Of a DNA stretch of 64,000 nt, positions 1 through 12,400 are shown in pieces; position 1 is the stretch's first letter, and the number at the start of each line of letters is the position of its first letter. The notes below the pieces were generated by a model. It saw only the letters and a list, made by a program, of their open reading frames with translations. It did no database searches and was not told the origin of the DNA. The position numbers were made by a program, and so were the translations under genes. Source of the DNA: Ooceraea biroi (Eukaryota > Arthropoda > Insecta > Hymenoptera > Formicidae); assembly GCF_003672135.1 (NCBI RefSeq), contig NC_039513.1, forward strand, positions 5,022,833 through 5,086,832. The letters are read 5' to 3'.

Positions 1-1722
1 CTTTGTTGCAGTTGACAGCGATAGTCGAAGCAACGAGGATGGCCTGCGGCGATGACTATCGATTTCACGGAAAAACCACACGCTTTTATCCTCCGGCCAA
101 GTACGCGTTTCATTCACCGTTGACGTTAAACAGTTACGGCATTCGCGTCGCTTTTTAAACGTTCGCGCTATCAAACCTTACGTGGTATAACTCATTTGTG
201 ATCCCGTCGAGAGAGAGAGTCCGTTAGCAAACACTGCATTCTCTTTTTTGGCGCATGTAAAGCGTGTGAAACGCATTTTTCATGGAAATTACGCATTCAC
301 CGTAATCCTAAAACACGGACGCAAGTATTACCGATTTATCCATCGGAGAGACTAAATATCATTCAACTAAAATATCAATTAAAAAGATTAATGGACACTG
401 AAACACAATTGTGCGATGCTAAACTTTCGCCTGGTACGAAAATCGCGATCAAGCTAGCAATCGCGCAATCACGTTAAGCGTTAAACGGTGCGCGCCCGTA
501 ATTACCTGTCGCGGATTAATTACGGTAGCGAGAAGAGCACGGCCGATTAAAAGCAAGACGTCGTCGGGATGACGATCGCGCTCCGTGGGATCCCCGAAGG
601 GATCGCGAGACGATCGTATGCAAGTTCGCGCGCACGTATGCGACCATAAATATTGCACCGGCGCAACCGGGTGTACGCGCGGTTACCAGCGGTACCCGCG
701 TCGTAATATCGCATCGCGAACAGCCGGTGGAAGAGGAGGACGGTCGAGATTAGTTCCGATTGCCGGCACGCCGGAGAGTTATTGGAAGAGCTCCCCGAGC
801 CCCCTCGGCTGTGCACCGCCACCGTTCTCGGCCAGGCATCGATCCCGGGCTGCTACCGGCCGCTGCTCTCCCGCTGCCCGTTAATGAGTCATGTTTAATT
901 GGCGTGGGAAGCCCGCGGCTGTGTCCACGTAACGGAATTGAACCGTACCCGGTGTAACCGCGCGCGGATGCACCCAGCGCTAATGTCCCTTCCCCGATCT
1001 CCCCCTCGTTCTTTCTTCTCCTTCGGGTGATGCATCGGCTTGCAGCAGCCGCGCGGCTCTCCCTGGGGATACTCGAGCAACGAACCAATCTAGGACCAAT
1101 CCTCCAGGCGATCCAGACAGGTGGAATCAACGTAAAAAAGAAACGGTTTCCTTTTTTGCATTGCGTTGGGGATTAAATAGCGTGAAACGGCGTGATTGTG
1201 TTGCGAACGTCTTTTAAGGCGCGGCGGGATGCCGGGATGACCGATTCTCCGCGGTCGGATTTGCAGGAAACGCGCCATCGAATTATGATTTCACGTTGCT
1301 CACGCGTGATTTGACGCGTGCCAGCCGCGGGGCGCATCGACACCGGAAATACTGTCGTAACAGATGGTGAACGCGTCGCGAGATCAGCTCCGGACACTCG
1401 CGCGCAGCCTGAGGCGAAGGATTAACATTTTTTCTCCCATCTCTCTCGTATACTCGTTACATTCGCAATTTTTATGGCTCTTTATTCCGCGTACATTGAC
1501 GATATAACAATATGTATTAACGAATATTGTCATAACTTTGTTTACGTGCGATAAATCGAAACAGGTCTAAATATATTTCATTTTTATACATAACACTATG
1601 TAACAGTAATTGACATACAGTAATCAATTGTAATTTTAGTATTCTTACGTTGCAAAATTTTTATATTACTGAAACACTGAATAACCGAACTTGAGTGTCG
1701 CTTGCACAATTCTGAGCTGCAG
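1..1722. other. Non-coding stretch with a GC island
   Basis: No supported gene. Positions 480-990 form a CpG-rich island with scattered TAAT/ATTA homeodomain-type motifs, which would suit a regulatory element (inference). Positions 1420-1700 are AT-rich. A pyrimidine tract ends in TTGCAG at about 1050, but the frames after it lack a convincing donor. Confidence 0.6.
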
Positions 1723-1929
1723 TTACTGAAACCTGGAGTCTACCATGATGCGACGAATGACATCGATCACATCCTTCAACAATTGATCGCCAACTTTTAA
1801 CAAGTGCGTCACGCAAAACGCGAGGGATCTTGAAGGAATACGTTCCTCGAACACCTCTATTTTCGTTTCGTGAAAGGATCCACGATATTTCATGTCACGG
1901 ACACGAGTGAGAGAGCGTTTTATTACCAT
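1723..1929 (-). CDS. Possible small single-exon ORF, 68 aa, unknown
   Basis: An ATG-initiated frame of 68 codons begins in a strong context (AGCCATGG) and has an in-frame TGA five codons upstream, so the start is well bounded. The product is charged, with no membrane segment. Its C-terminal half has an amphipathic, helix-like run of L, V, I and K/D residues (around LLKVGDQLLKDVIDVIRR). Base composition is intermediate, so an open frame here is slightly more informative than in the GC islands. I considered a distant relation to the small KEOPS subunit Pcc1/LAGE3, but the characteristic motifs do not line up, so no family is assigned. No AATAAA signal is visible close downstream. It could be a real small gene or a chance ORF. 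Confidence 0.22.
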   Translation of the reverse strand: MVIKRSLTRVRDMKYRGSFHETKIEVFEERIPSRSLAFCVTHLLKVGDQLLKDVIDVIRRIMVDSRFQ

Positions 1930-3116
1930 GGCTGGTGTATTGCTTCATAGAGCGGCGTATGTACTTGCGTTGCCCTAACGACGAGCTAGGTGAGTGCGTT
2001 CGTGGTAGTTGAAAATGGAATTGAAAGCAGTTCGGTGGCCGCTAATATCCGTGTAATTGGAATTATACATAGGCTCACTGGCCAGCAAATATACGCCTGG
2101 CAGAATAAATGAAGAAACACGCGCGCACACGCAGCATATTTAATGAGTCTCCTCAAAATTGATATAGTTTTTAAACACACTTAAACGTTAATTAAAAATT
2201 GTTAAACGTTAATTTTTCTTATGTGTTTATCAAACCACATTTCTTTCGGGAAAATCTGTGTCGATATACGGTTTCTCGTGCAGCGCGGTTTTCGATCAAT
2301 GGAGATGCCGACAGAACATACTCGTATGTAACTGACGTTTCTTATGCCAGAAGATACCGTTTGTCGCCGAGATTCGCGCGTTTGCGAGCCACCAGTTGCA
2401 TCCTTAGGACTCTGGGAAAAGAATACGGCATATTCTCGCGAGAGACGGCAGTACACACGTTCGTTCCCTCGTATTGCCGCGTAATATGCATTACGAATGC
2501 CAACACGAGTCACACCCATCATAGAGAGTTCCCGAGCCTGTGGGTGGCGCCATGTATTCGCGAATAAGTCATATGGCCGGCATCCACGACGACCTGCCAA
2601 GTGCTTCACGAAGCGCTCGAAGCGACTCGTTATTATACGTGCACCGTCCATCCGTAGCGAGATTTTATCAGCATGAATAATCGCGCGGAAATTTTAATGT
2701 CCGTTAAGAGCAACGACACCTGATCGCGAGAGAATGACGTATCTCGCGAATAACTGTACGCGGGTGTCTTTCAGACGTGTTCGCCATCGACATCGTTCAC
2801 GTATCAAGAAGAACACTTGATCAGTTTGTTTGGATCTCGATCAGTGTATAAAGATTGGACTTTGTATACTGAAAAAAATATTTCATGTGTTTTTCTAGTT
2901 TTCACTTTAATCATTTTTATGCTTTACGTTATCAAACTATCTATATTTAGATAAGCAATATATTCAAGTGAAGCGATCATTAAAAGTAAAAACGTTGTAA
3001 GAAATGGGAATACTGCGATCAAATGTTCTTACTTCAGCTGGCAGATTCTTTAAAACATGATGTTCGAAACCATCGAAACATCGAAATTGGATACATTTAA
3101 GACAAAATCGACGTAC
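1930..3116. other. Non-coding stretch
   Basis: No supported gene. Positions 2200-2650 are open on both strands in overlapping frames, which points to composition rather than coding. Positions 2860-3060 are AT-rich. A minus-strand acceptor-like tract (seven T then CAG, near 2878) is followed by only about 21 open codons. Confidence 0.55.
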
Positions 3117-3203
3117 CTCCCTAGACGGTGCCCCCAGGACGCAGGGGCTGTCCGGGCGGCGAGGCGCACTGGCCCACCGCTTGCTCGAGAGCTCGCTCTC
3201 CTC
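3117..3203 (-). CDS. Probable 87-nt in-frame cassette exon
   Basis: On the minus strand a pyrimidine-rich acceptor (TTTATTGTTTTAG) precedes 87 nt, and the segment ends at a GTACGT donor. Its GC content is about two thirds while the flanks are AT-rich, and the composition changes at the splice sites themselves. The length is divisible by three, and frame one is open throughout (29 codons, beginning EESELSSKRW and ending LGAPSRE, phase 0 at both ends), so inclusion or skipping would keep frame. Frame two is also open. Frame three reads a plausible proline/glycine-rich tail with a TAG three codons before the donor, so an alternative C-terminal use is possible. Parent gene unknown: no neighbouring exon could be identified, so the introns would have to be long. 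The encoded peptide matches no family I know. Confidence 0.45.
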
Positions 3204-5000
3204 CTAAAACAATAAACGCGACCTGTAATTAGACAAGACGAAGGTAAAGGTGATAGGCAGCGAGGTCTGATGAGCGCTATTATAGCAATCGTAATGGCCG
3301 CCTTGGAAACGAAATTGCTCTTCGCAGAAAATTAGCGAGAGGAAGGAGGACCGAAGGGGGTGAAGATAAAACAATCGCGATATAGGTAACTCTAGACGTG
3401 CGCGTGTAAGTCAAGAAAAGGTAAATTTATTTAATATTCGTTAAAATAAAATTATATTAGATTCGTACATCATCAAACCAATGCAAACAGAAAATTATTT
3501 CTTCAGTTGTCGATGCAAAAAAACATGTTAAAATAATTCGGTAACAAATTTCAGAACTTTTATATAATATTTAATTTATTACGCAAGATTTTAATCGAAA
3601 ATTTATGTTTTAAATAAATGTATTAATATGAATCGCCATGGTGTAACCGACTGAAGATTATTATATATTAGAAAAAATATGAGTATACTACAGCAACCAT
3701 AGTAATGTTATACATGTTTCTCGCTCATCAATTGACGACCACAAATGGAGTTTCATTATAATTATCATCCACCGCTGCATATCGCGATAATCAAGACTCG
3801 TTAATACACTCGCGCCAATGTACGCTCTGTCTTTAATTTCGACCTCCTTGAATGGAAGCTGTGCGCTGGTGGAATGAAGCAGGTGCCACATGATGCAGTG
3901 CTTATTAACGGTAAATATATTGCAGGAGGTAAATCAATTGTCAAAGCAACAATTGCTTTTCAAGATAAAAGAGCACAGTCAAACGATTCTTATTTTTACA
4001 GTACACTACTTGGTATTAATATAAAGTTTATGATAAGTATAACATGTATAATTAAAAGATAGAAATAGCAACATACATCGATATAATATAGATTTTATAT
4101 ATGCAATAAATAATTTTTATGATTTCTGCAAGTTCTATGAATTAAAAAAGCAATAGTAAACATAGAAATTCAAGCGAGAACTAATTTATGATATCTCTAA
4201 TAATATCCCTCCTTCTGTGTGTAAGAACGCAAATCAACGCGGCAATATACAATTTGGAATTGTGCTGTGCGACACGATTAAAGCGCGGCATGAAATGGCG
4301 AAACAACGCTAATGGATCAATTACGCGAGTCACTCGAAATGAAACGGTATGAACAGAGACTCAGACAATTATCTTTCCTCCCCTCGGGCTTTCCACATAG
4401 TGTGCACGAAATAATTAAAATCACATCTCCGTATGATATCAACGCGCATATTGTCATTGTACTGATTTGACAATGTCTGTCAGTTTATTTGACAGTCCCG
4501 TTGCTGCTCGCAGAAAATATCTATCACAGTAATGTCATACTTCAATGGTGTTTCATTATGTCAAACTTAATGTAGACCTTTATGACAATTTCTAGCAAAG
4601 TACCACATTACGTACATGCATATAAATATCTATACATATAAACACACATTTTATGGATTTAATACTTTCATCGATACAAGCACAGTGCTATAAACATATC
4701 ATTGTATTAATCCAACAGTCATATACAATAAAGAAAAATCTACATAGCGCGAGAAACGATCAATTTATAAATGCAAATCCGTCAAAATGAAAAAGGAAAG
4801 CAATTCAAATAATTCATGAAACGCGAAAAATTAATTTTGTCGTATGGTGCCGAGTACATACGAATTGCGATGCGCAGGTATCTGGTGCAATCTCGAGTGG
4901 CATAATTCGGGACAGCGTTTTGCTGTAATCCACATGAAGGCGACAGCCGTTTCTTGTGGTGTCGCGTCCCGGCGCGCACGCGAGCGCGATTATTAAAACG
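3204..5000. other. AT-rich non-coding stretch
   Basis: No supported gene. Positions 3420-4250 are strongly AT-rich. A short hairpin lies at 4477-4495 (CTGTCA, 7-nt loop, TGACAG) within a cluster of TTGACA/TGTCA words. Confidence 0.6.
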
Positions 5001-7948
5001 TTAAAACAATTACGGCTTGGCTCGCGATGCACACGAGCCTACGAGAGAAACGTAGGGCACGAGATAGAGAGGCGGCCGTGTTGGAAGGAATAATTGCGCC
5101 ATCGTTTCTTGCCATCTCGACGTATGTACGACAAACTGCGACGACGCCCGCGACGAGCGACGATGCATTATACGCCGCGGCCGCAGTGCTCGCTCTCGCG
5201 AAAGGCGAGACCACCCGCGCTCAACTCAATGCGCGACAATGAAACAATCTCGAAAAAGATTCGAGCGAGCCGATCGACGGTGGGAACACTGCGATCGCGT
5301 AGTTTCAAGCCTTGGGTATCGACTTGCGTAAGAGCCGACGCTTTAATTGGCTGATTTTTTTTTCAAACAATGCACATGGAATCGAATGTGATCTATATAA
5401 TGTCTTTCTCCGTCGGCTGCAGCAAACATGTTTCGAATTCTTTTTTGATGATACAATATATGAGTTCCTTTTTTATGTATGCAATAAATATTTCTGTCAA
5501 TGTTATTTAATTGTTTCTTCTCTTGGCTGATTCTTAAGATAAGAATTCTTTATTTTCTTACAATTAATTCAGAAATGCGCAGACGTGCACAGTTGACGCA
5601 GGTTTATCAATTTCGCTGCGGTATTTCCGGATTTATTACCACGAGAGAAGTAATGCGAAGGAATAATTACACACATCATTTTCCTCAGCGACAGTTTCAC
5701 TCGTGATAACGTGATAGTGTAATGTATATACCATATATCGCGCATTTTTTGTGCAATATATTCCTTATCAATAGAATTATTTATTGATAATTGTCGTACA
5801 GTCACGTAGAATTACGAAACGCTACTCTTGCATACACGTAGAACGAATCAACTCGCTCTTTCTCGTAAACTTACAGCTGTGCGAATCAGCAAAAGTGTAA
5901 CTACAAGAGTGAAAACGCATCGCATACGTGCGTTGTACGCATTATATCGTACGACCACCGCAACAACACGCAGGCGTGTTCCCGCAAAATTATCATTATC
6001 ATCTTATTATTACATATTGCACTATTACGACGAGCGATCGCACGTAGCGCACGACGGCCCCCTGTTACGTTTACTTTCGTTGGATTTCTCCTATTTTCCG
6101 TAATGCCACGAGATTGCGTCGCGGAAATTGAATCGGCGGCGCCTTTGGATACGCCGCGCCGTGCGTGTTGAGGCGCGCGGACAACGCATCGCCGGTTTCC
6201 CCCGAACCGATCTAGTCGAGGATGAAAGCTGGCGGATGAAACTATGACGATTTGCACTTCCGCGATGGAAACGGGAACGCGAGGTGGTTTACGTGCCGCG
6301 ACCGGGAACGACTCGCGCGATTTAATAGAAGATTCCGACGCGCCGCTTAAGTGGCACGTCGTTCGTATTACAATGTTACGTTATTTGGATCCGCGTGGGC
6401 GCCGTGTATAAACCCGCTGATAGAAACGTGAAACATCGCAGAGCCAGTTCCGCAGTTCTGCACCGAAAATGGATACGAGCTAAGTACGTTCTCAGACGCC
6501 TTCGTTCAGTGCCCCGGACTTTGTGTGCTTTATTTAAGACAGGTAATGACGGAAACTCTTTACGCTCGGACCGTATATCTTGTACATGATGCAAATGTAA
6601 TCGTGAAAATCTCGTTAGGAGAGATACTTTACTTTAAATGATATTTACCGTATTAGATCATATATTACGTAAGTTTAATCTTTATTTAATCTGTAGGTTT
6701 AATATGGGAGAAAAATTTCGACGGAAAAATGAAATACGTCGTTTGGATTTAAAGAAAAGCTTTATCTAAATGTTGATTTTTAATTCTTCTATAAAAAGGA
6801 CTATAAAATAGGAAATCCTTGGTTACTAGACTTACAGTAAAATTTAAATTGTCAATAAATTCCGCCATTTCGTACCCACGTCGATCAATAAAATAAAAAG
6901 AATTTACTTTATATACAGTAAACTGACCATTAGCTGCGTGGGATTTAATTTATCGCATTTCGGAGCTCGATTTATGCGGCTGACTCTTAGAATAAACACA
7001 ACTGGTTATTTATATTAAAAGGTATGGGCCCTTCTTGGCGTATTTATGATTTCGTGGCACGAATCCATGTCGCCCACGCCTAAAACCGACTCTGAAATAT
7101 TCGCCTGTCGCGATTTGCCCGTGGCTTTCGCGCCGCGGCGAAATTCTCGCCGTTTTGTGCGACCGCAGAAAATTTCTAATTAACTTATAGGATGCAGAAA
7201 TTCGAAGCATTTCATGGTTGCGTTCCATGACAGATCGAATTGTTCATTAAGCAGAGTTAGAAGACCTCTCAGACACAGAGCAGATAAGATACTTTGATAA
7301 AGACAAATACGTTAATATTAGAGTCATGATTACGTGAGAAGCTTGCTCAGTTTGAGAGTACTTATTCATTCGGTCGATTCGTTGCACGTGAGTCAGATTT
7401 GTCTCTTAATTGCATATCGATCGCTTCGCGCTCGAGAGCGAACGCGCCGTGTGCGTGTGCACTCACGTGAGCCGCACTCACGCACCGCACTCATGCTGCC
7501 TGTCCTGCTCCGTTTCCCACGCCGTCTTCGGATCGTTAATAGATTGGAACTTTGAAAGCTCGGACATTCCGGGAGTAAGAGTGTTTCGAACGCAAACGCC
7601 GCGTAATCCTGTTCGCGCGCCGTTGTGTGAGTTATGCCAATCGGGTGTACCGTAAATTATAACTTTCGGTCATAAAAGCGGGACTATGAAAGTGATTTGC
7701 AACGCGGTAAAAAGAGAGATATCTCTCCCGCACTCGTCTTCTCCCTGCCCAATTATGATTTTCGTGCAACCTGGACAGGGAAGAGACGGGGAAGCCCTTA
7801 AATAACGCATAGGACCATCGGAGCGAGTGCAAAACGCGCACGCGAGCGATTACGGTAGCACATGATTTAAAAGAGTTTTAGGAACGCCAGATATTGGCGA
7901 AATATTTATAAATTTATGTAATTAATCGTGTGTGCGCGCATGCGTTTA
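5001..7948. other. Non-coding stretch with alternating GC islands
   Basis: No supported gene. GC-rich, CpG-rich segments lie near 5020-5310, 6040-6360 and 7020-7620, separated by T-rich (5350-5560) and AT-rich (6600-6900) valleys. At 7460-7495 the 9-mer GCACTCACG occurs twice, followed by a one-mismatch copy, a small local duplication. Confidence 0.55.
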
Positions 7949-7973
7949 TAGTTATTGCAGCGCAGTTAGAAAG
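7949..7973 (+). repeat. 25-nt repeat, copy 1
   Basis: The word beginning TAGTTATTGCA and ending CAGTTAGAAAG recurs 370 nt downstream with 23 of 25 positions identical. Flanking similarity fades quickly on both sides. Confidence 0.6.
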
Positions 7974-8318
7974 GCGAGCCCGATTATGTTAGTCAAGATA
8001 TAATTTCACTTCGCGAAAAGTTAATTGCATGCTACGGCAGATAAATTGTAGATAAATTATATACTAATTTAAGAAATGTTTTCTTCCCGTACATATATGT
8101 CCATGTATACATGACAGCCCAATTAACATGATACATTAATTTGTCACAATATGGTCCTTTAATATATTATAATACAATTAATTTATCAATGAGCTTCATT
8201 CACGAAAACAATTAAAAAATTACAGATTACATACGTCCAGTTTGATAATTATTATTTTTTCAATGGCGGAGTAATCATGATATTAATTGTATAATCGCAC
8301 TTATACCGCACGCTACTG

Positions 8319-8343
8319 TAGTTATTGCAATGCAGTTAGAAAG
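8319..8343 (+). repeat. 25-nt repeat, copy 2
   Basis: Second copy of the 7949-7973 word. It differs by two adjacent transitions in the middle (GC to AT). Origin unknown: a decayed local duplication or a shared binding site. Confidence 0.6.
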
Positions 8344-8758
8344 TCAGTTGCCGGACCCGACCGATTGTGTGCACCAAGTTGCTTCTATTCGCCTCGTCGA
8401 GTGTAAACACGTAATTACATTAAAGACGCATTAAAATACGTCTCGGCTTGCGAAATTAACAGTTATGACTCATAAGCGCCGTCTCAAGGCGGATATCGTT
8501 TCCTCGCGCCCGAGTGTCGGATATGGGACGCTAATGGTCTTGGTTTAATTGCTCCTTGTACATACGCTAGGATCTACAGTATTTTACGTGGTTATTTTGC
8601 CTCCTATATTTTCCATAATGTCTCCCACTTCGTGTGCTGTGGATAATAGGTACGCAGTACGGTCATGGTTTATTTTCTCTTTTCTCTGTTCCCCGAGGGA
8701 CTAATCTCTTCCTTGATAAATATGTACAGATAAATCTGGATGGTAAACGCAAAGTACG

Positions 8759-9034
8759 ATGAAAGTCCTAGAGGTATTTTCCATCCTTTTAAACATTCTA
8801 TATGATATTAAGTGTCGTCGAGTACTTGTTCTTTCAGTATTGTTAACTTGTCATTTTTTTTATGCTAACATTTTACAATCGCATTTTTATTCGTATAAAT
8901 TTGATTCGGAATTAACTGTTACACAGACTTATGACATTTCGAATCTTCGATATAAAAAAGAGATTTACGGTGACAAAAATTTAAGACTTAGTTATCGAGA
9001 TAGTCGAAAAAGAAAAAGATTTAGGATTTATTGA
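8759..9034 (+). CDS. Possible small ORF, 91 aa, hydrophobic N-terminal half
   Basis: An ATG-initiated 91-codon frame stays open in AT-rich DNA, where stop codons are expected more often than in the islands. The predicted product has a hydrophobic segment at about residues 24-40 (VLVLSVLLTCHFFYA), a polar middle and a strongly basic tail (RDSRKRKRFRIY), which would suit a small membrane or secreted peptide. An AATAAA word lies at 9041-9046, six bases after the stop. That is short for a 3' UTR but could serve as a polyadenylation signal. An acceptor-like TTCTTTCAG lies inside the frame near 8838, so part of it could instead be an exon. No family is recognised. Confidence 0.22.
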   Translation: MKVLEVFSILLNILYDIKCRRVLVLSVLLTCHFFYANILQSHFYSYKFDSELTVTQTYDISNLRYKKEIYGDKNLRLSYRDSRKRKRFRIY

Positions 9035-9040
9035 ACTACA

Positions 9041-9046
9041 AATAAA
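9041..9046 (+). terminator. Possible polyadenylation signal AATAAA
   Basis: Canonical hexamer just after the stop codon of the 91-aa candidate ORF. Such hexamers are common by chance in AT-rich DNA. Confidence 0.15.
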
Positions 9047-9191
9047 CAAGAAGAGTAATGTGATGCTTTGTACAAGATGAATAAAATCGCGATAAAAAAT
9101 AGGGCCGTTAGGAAAGACACACGATGAGAAGAAGAAAATAAGAACGAAAAAAAAGAGCAAGACGCGAGAATTAAACTGCTTCGTGTAAATT

Positions 9192-9422
9192 ATGTTCAGC
9201 AGGAAAATGTATGCGAACCTCCTAAAACGTAGTGGGTGCGACTCGCACCTGCTTCCAAACGGTGGTACGTGTCAGCCCGCAATTTATAAGTATCGATACA
9301 AGAAGTTTCCCAGCGGGACGGTTGGGGCAACAGCGAGATTTATACCTGGGTACCACCGAGTAATATCAAAACAGAAATGTGGAATGCGAAAGGGGGCTAC
9401 CGTGCGCCAAGTCATTCAATAA
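9192..9422 (+). CDS. Possible small ORF, 76 aa, unknown
   Basis: An ATG frame of 76 codons encodes a basic, cysteine-containing peptide with no hydrophobic segment. Cysteines fall at about residues 15, 27 and 64. The stop codon overlaps an AATAAA hexamer (9418-9423). The frame lies in DNA of mixed composition and is intact, but nothing about it matches a known family, and an ORF of this length is expected by chance in the window. Confidence 0.13.
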   Translation: MFSRKMYANLLKRSGCDSHLLPNGGTCQPAIYKYRYKKFPSGTVGATARFIPGYHRVISKQKCGMRKGATVRQVIQ

Positions 9423-12400
9423 AGAGAAACAATGGGGGCCCCGGTGATTTACGAGGGTATTACCAGCGACCCACGTACACGCTTAGATCTACATATTATA
9501 CCAATATCCTCGATGTTACTAGACGAACGTTACCGCTATTCGCCTGCACGTTTTCCATGTGGTGCGCGAGTTTGACTGCCACGTCGCTAAATCGCGTGAC
9601 TGAATGCCGGATCCGTATTTCCTAATTTTCCGCTTCATGTCGATAAAAAAATGTGAAAAAGCTAAGAAGTAATAAAGAAGTAGAAGAAATATTTTTATAT
9701 AATTTATGCACGTAACAATATATATAAAAGATATATTTAATAACAAAAGCAACGTCGCATGCACAGAGAAAACTTCATCATGTTAATTCACCATATATAT
9801 TGATCGGCTTGCCGAGGCTACGAGGATTAAAAAGAGCCTAAATAACCGACGAGATTATGGGTTCGCTGTTCTCCGCAGCGATGCTGCAAATATTATGATA
9901 TCGCGATGGCGCATTATATCAAACGGATTCGCGCAGGTGAAGGAAAAAAAAAGACAGAAGGAAAAAAAGAGGGAGGAAGTGAGCCAGGACCTACCATATA
10001 AATCACGGAGGATGCGATCAACGCAATAAGGCGCACATAATAATGACATATATCATCGGACTAATAGTAGGCCCGCGATACGATCACGCTGGGCGATGCC
10101 AGGCCCCGAGAAATCGCCAGATCTGCCCCCGACTGCGCGGACTCAGCCGATCGCTTCGTATCGTTATAATCGGCCGGATAATTACATTCGTTCAAATAAC
10201 TGCGCCCCATAGACCCGTGCCACGTTCTCCGCGCCCCTGTCGCGCAAACTTCTCCGTATCGGAATTCAATAAGTGGTGACGTCAACAGCCCAGGAGCTCC
10301 AACAAAAGTCCAATATCGCGATAGAGAGATAGTGTACAGAATTAAATCACGATGAGTGATTGGTATGATTCCGAACAAATTAGGATCGTATTAGGTTACA
10401 AGTGTTTTAAGTTAATGCTGCTGGGTGCCTACTCTCGCTTCAGAAATGATGATCCCTTCTCTGCCATTTGTATTCCACGCAAGAATCGAATGACGAGCGT
10501 TCGACGAGCTCGTTAATTTTCACGATGAGTGAGTCGATATCTTCGTTTGGCGCAAACGAATGTATCCGTATCGTTCGTGCAATGTTCGGTACGCGAATCA
10601 CGGATGCACACGGAAATTGAGAGATAGCCCGCTCTCCCCGTAGGAGGATAACCGAGGTGGTCATCCGCAATAACTGTGACGTTAATTGGTGTCTCGCCAA
10701 GTAATTACCCTGCTCCTCGTTACACCGAATGTGCTCCTGTTTAATGGCGGAAAAAACGCGGCCGTGACAATGATGACGGTTTATTCTTTCGCGGAAACAG
10801 AGATCGTCGTGTGCATAAAAAACGAGCGCGCATGAACCTTTCGAATACGAGACGTCGCAATTTTTCACGCAACGCACCTCGCTTTTCCTACAAATGCCAC
10901 GGTGAAAGTTTCGCGGGGAATGCTCCGATAGCGAAAACTCGTCGGTAAGGAAAGGCCGTACACAGGACCGCGAAACTAGACGTCAAAAATGATGTCTAAG
11001 CCGTGCATGAATGCGCGGGTCATTACGTATGCAGAGTTAAGAGTTAGGAGCACTTGTTGCGCAGATCACGGGCGAGAGCAATGGTATTTGTGAAACAACT
11101 CGCGTGCATCAAAGATTTTCTCTCCAGGACGCAGTACTAAATTGTGCATTTCTTCTTACTGGATCGAATCTAGGTCAATGTTGTGGTAAAAAAATGAGCA
11201 TTTTTGCGAAAGAATTTTATATTTTTAAATAAAATAAAATATATATAGTCATACATATTCACGAAATTTATGAAAAAGGGCCAAATTTTGAATAAATTTC
11301 AAATAAATATTTTGCCAATAAAAATCTCGACAGATGAAATAATTATGTAAATATTATAAACAAAATAAGTGGTAAATGTAACATCATATCAACGTTACGT
11401 CATTTTATCGTGCAATATCTCGATATAAGAATATAAGTCGAACGAATTATGCAAGTAGAACGTGACATATGGTATCAGACTCAAAGTGGACACGAGCATA
11501 TGCGAGTGCCGGTGGGCACAAGTTTCCCCGGAGCGCGCTGATGGAACGTGCTCGAAATAAAGTCGGAGCAGATCACGATTCTGATCGATCGACCGCGTGT
11601 TAAATACAAGCGGATCGCAGCTCGATCTCGCCGCATCGCACCTCACGATGATGCACCTCGTCAAAGTCGGCGATGCTGCTTTCTCCTTTTGGTTTCTCCG
11701 GAAATGCCGGTCAATGCGGCACCGGCATTCCCTGGCGTGATCGAATTAACGAGTGTCGATAAAGCGCAAAAAAGAAACTCGATTATCAGATATAACGGTC
11801 AAAAGAAGCGATCTTGCAATGAGATAGAATTCGCCCATCAGCGAAATTCATCTCACATTAAGACAGAAATGTAGATGCAAATGCCTGAGAGTGTCAAATA
11901 TCAAATATCTGAAAAAATATAATAAGATAATGAAATTATAATTTTCACTGATTTTGCAAATTTCCACTATGCGTACTTGTTATTTCCTCAGACAGACTCG
12001 ACCATCCAACTGGATGATCTTCTAGCAACGAAATCGTATCACACCTTATAAAATATCAAATAGAGCGTTTAAAATCTCGAAATTAACCATGCGCGAGTAC
12101 TCGATCGGTCGTAAAGTCGCTCGCCGAGATTTCCCAGTCGGCGGACAATTTTCTTCGCTCTACGAGGTGGAGCAATCGCGCGATGGGAGCGGACAGAAGG
12201 TCGCAAAACGCGGATAAAATCTTTATGATCGCGGCGTGAAACGTCAAATAATTGCAAGGGTGGCGATCAAGGCGAGGAGATCGCTCGGACGTGATTTCAC
12301 GAGCGACGTAACGCGCGAGATGAACGTATACTCGCGATGCGGGAGATTATCGCGAATATAATATAAGCGGATTGTGACACTTCGTTTACGAGAACATGCA

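Noticed and set aside
2202..2651. 149-codon minus frame with ATG
   Set aside because: The opposite strand is open for 122 codons over the same DNA, and no domain or splice context is visible. Composition is the simpler explanation.
10440..10877. 145-codon minus frame
   Set aside because: It begins with GTG, has no domain, and ORFs of this length are expected several times by chance in a window of this size.
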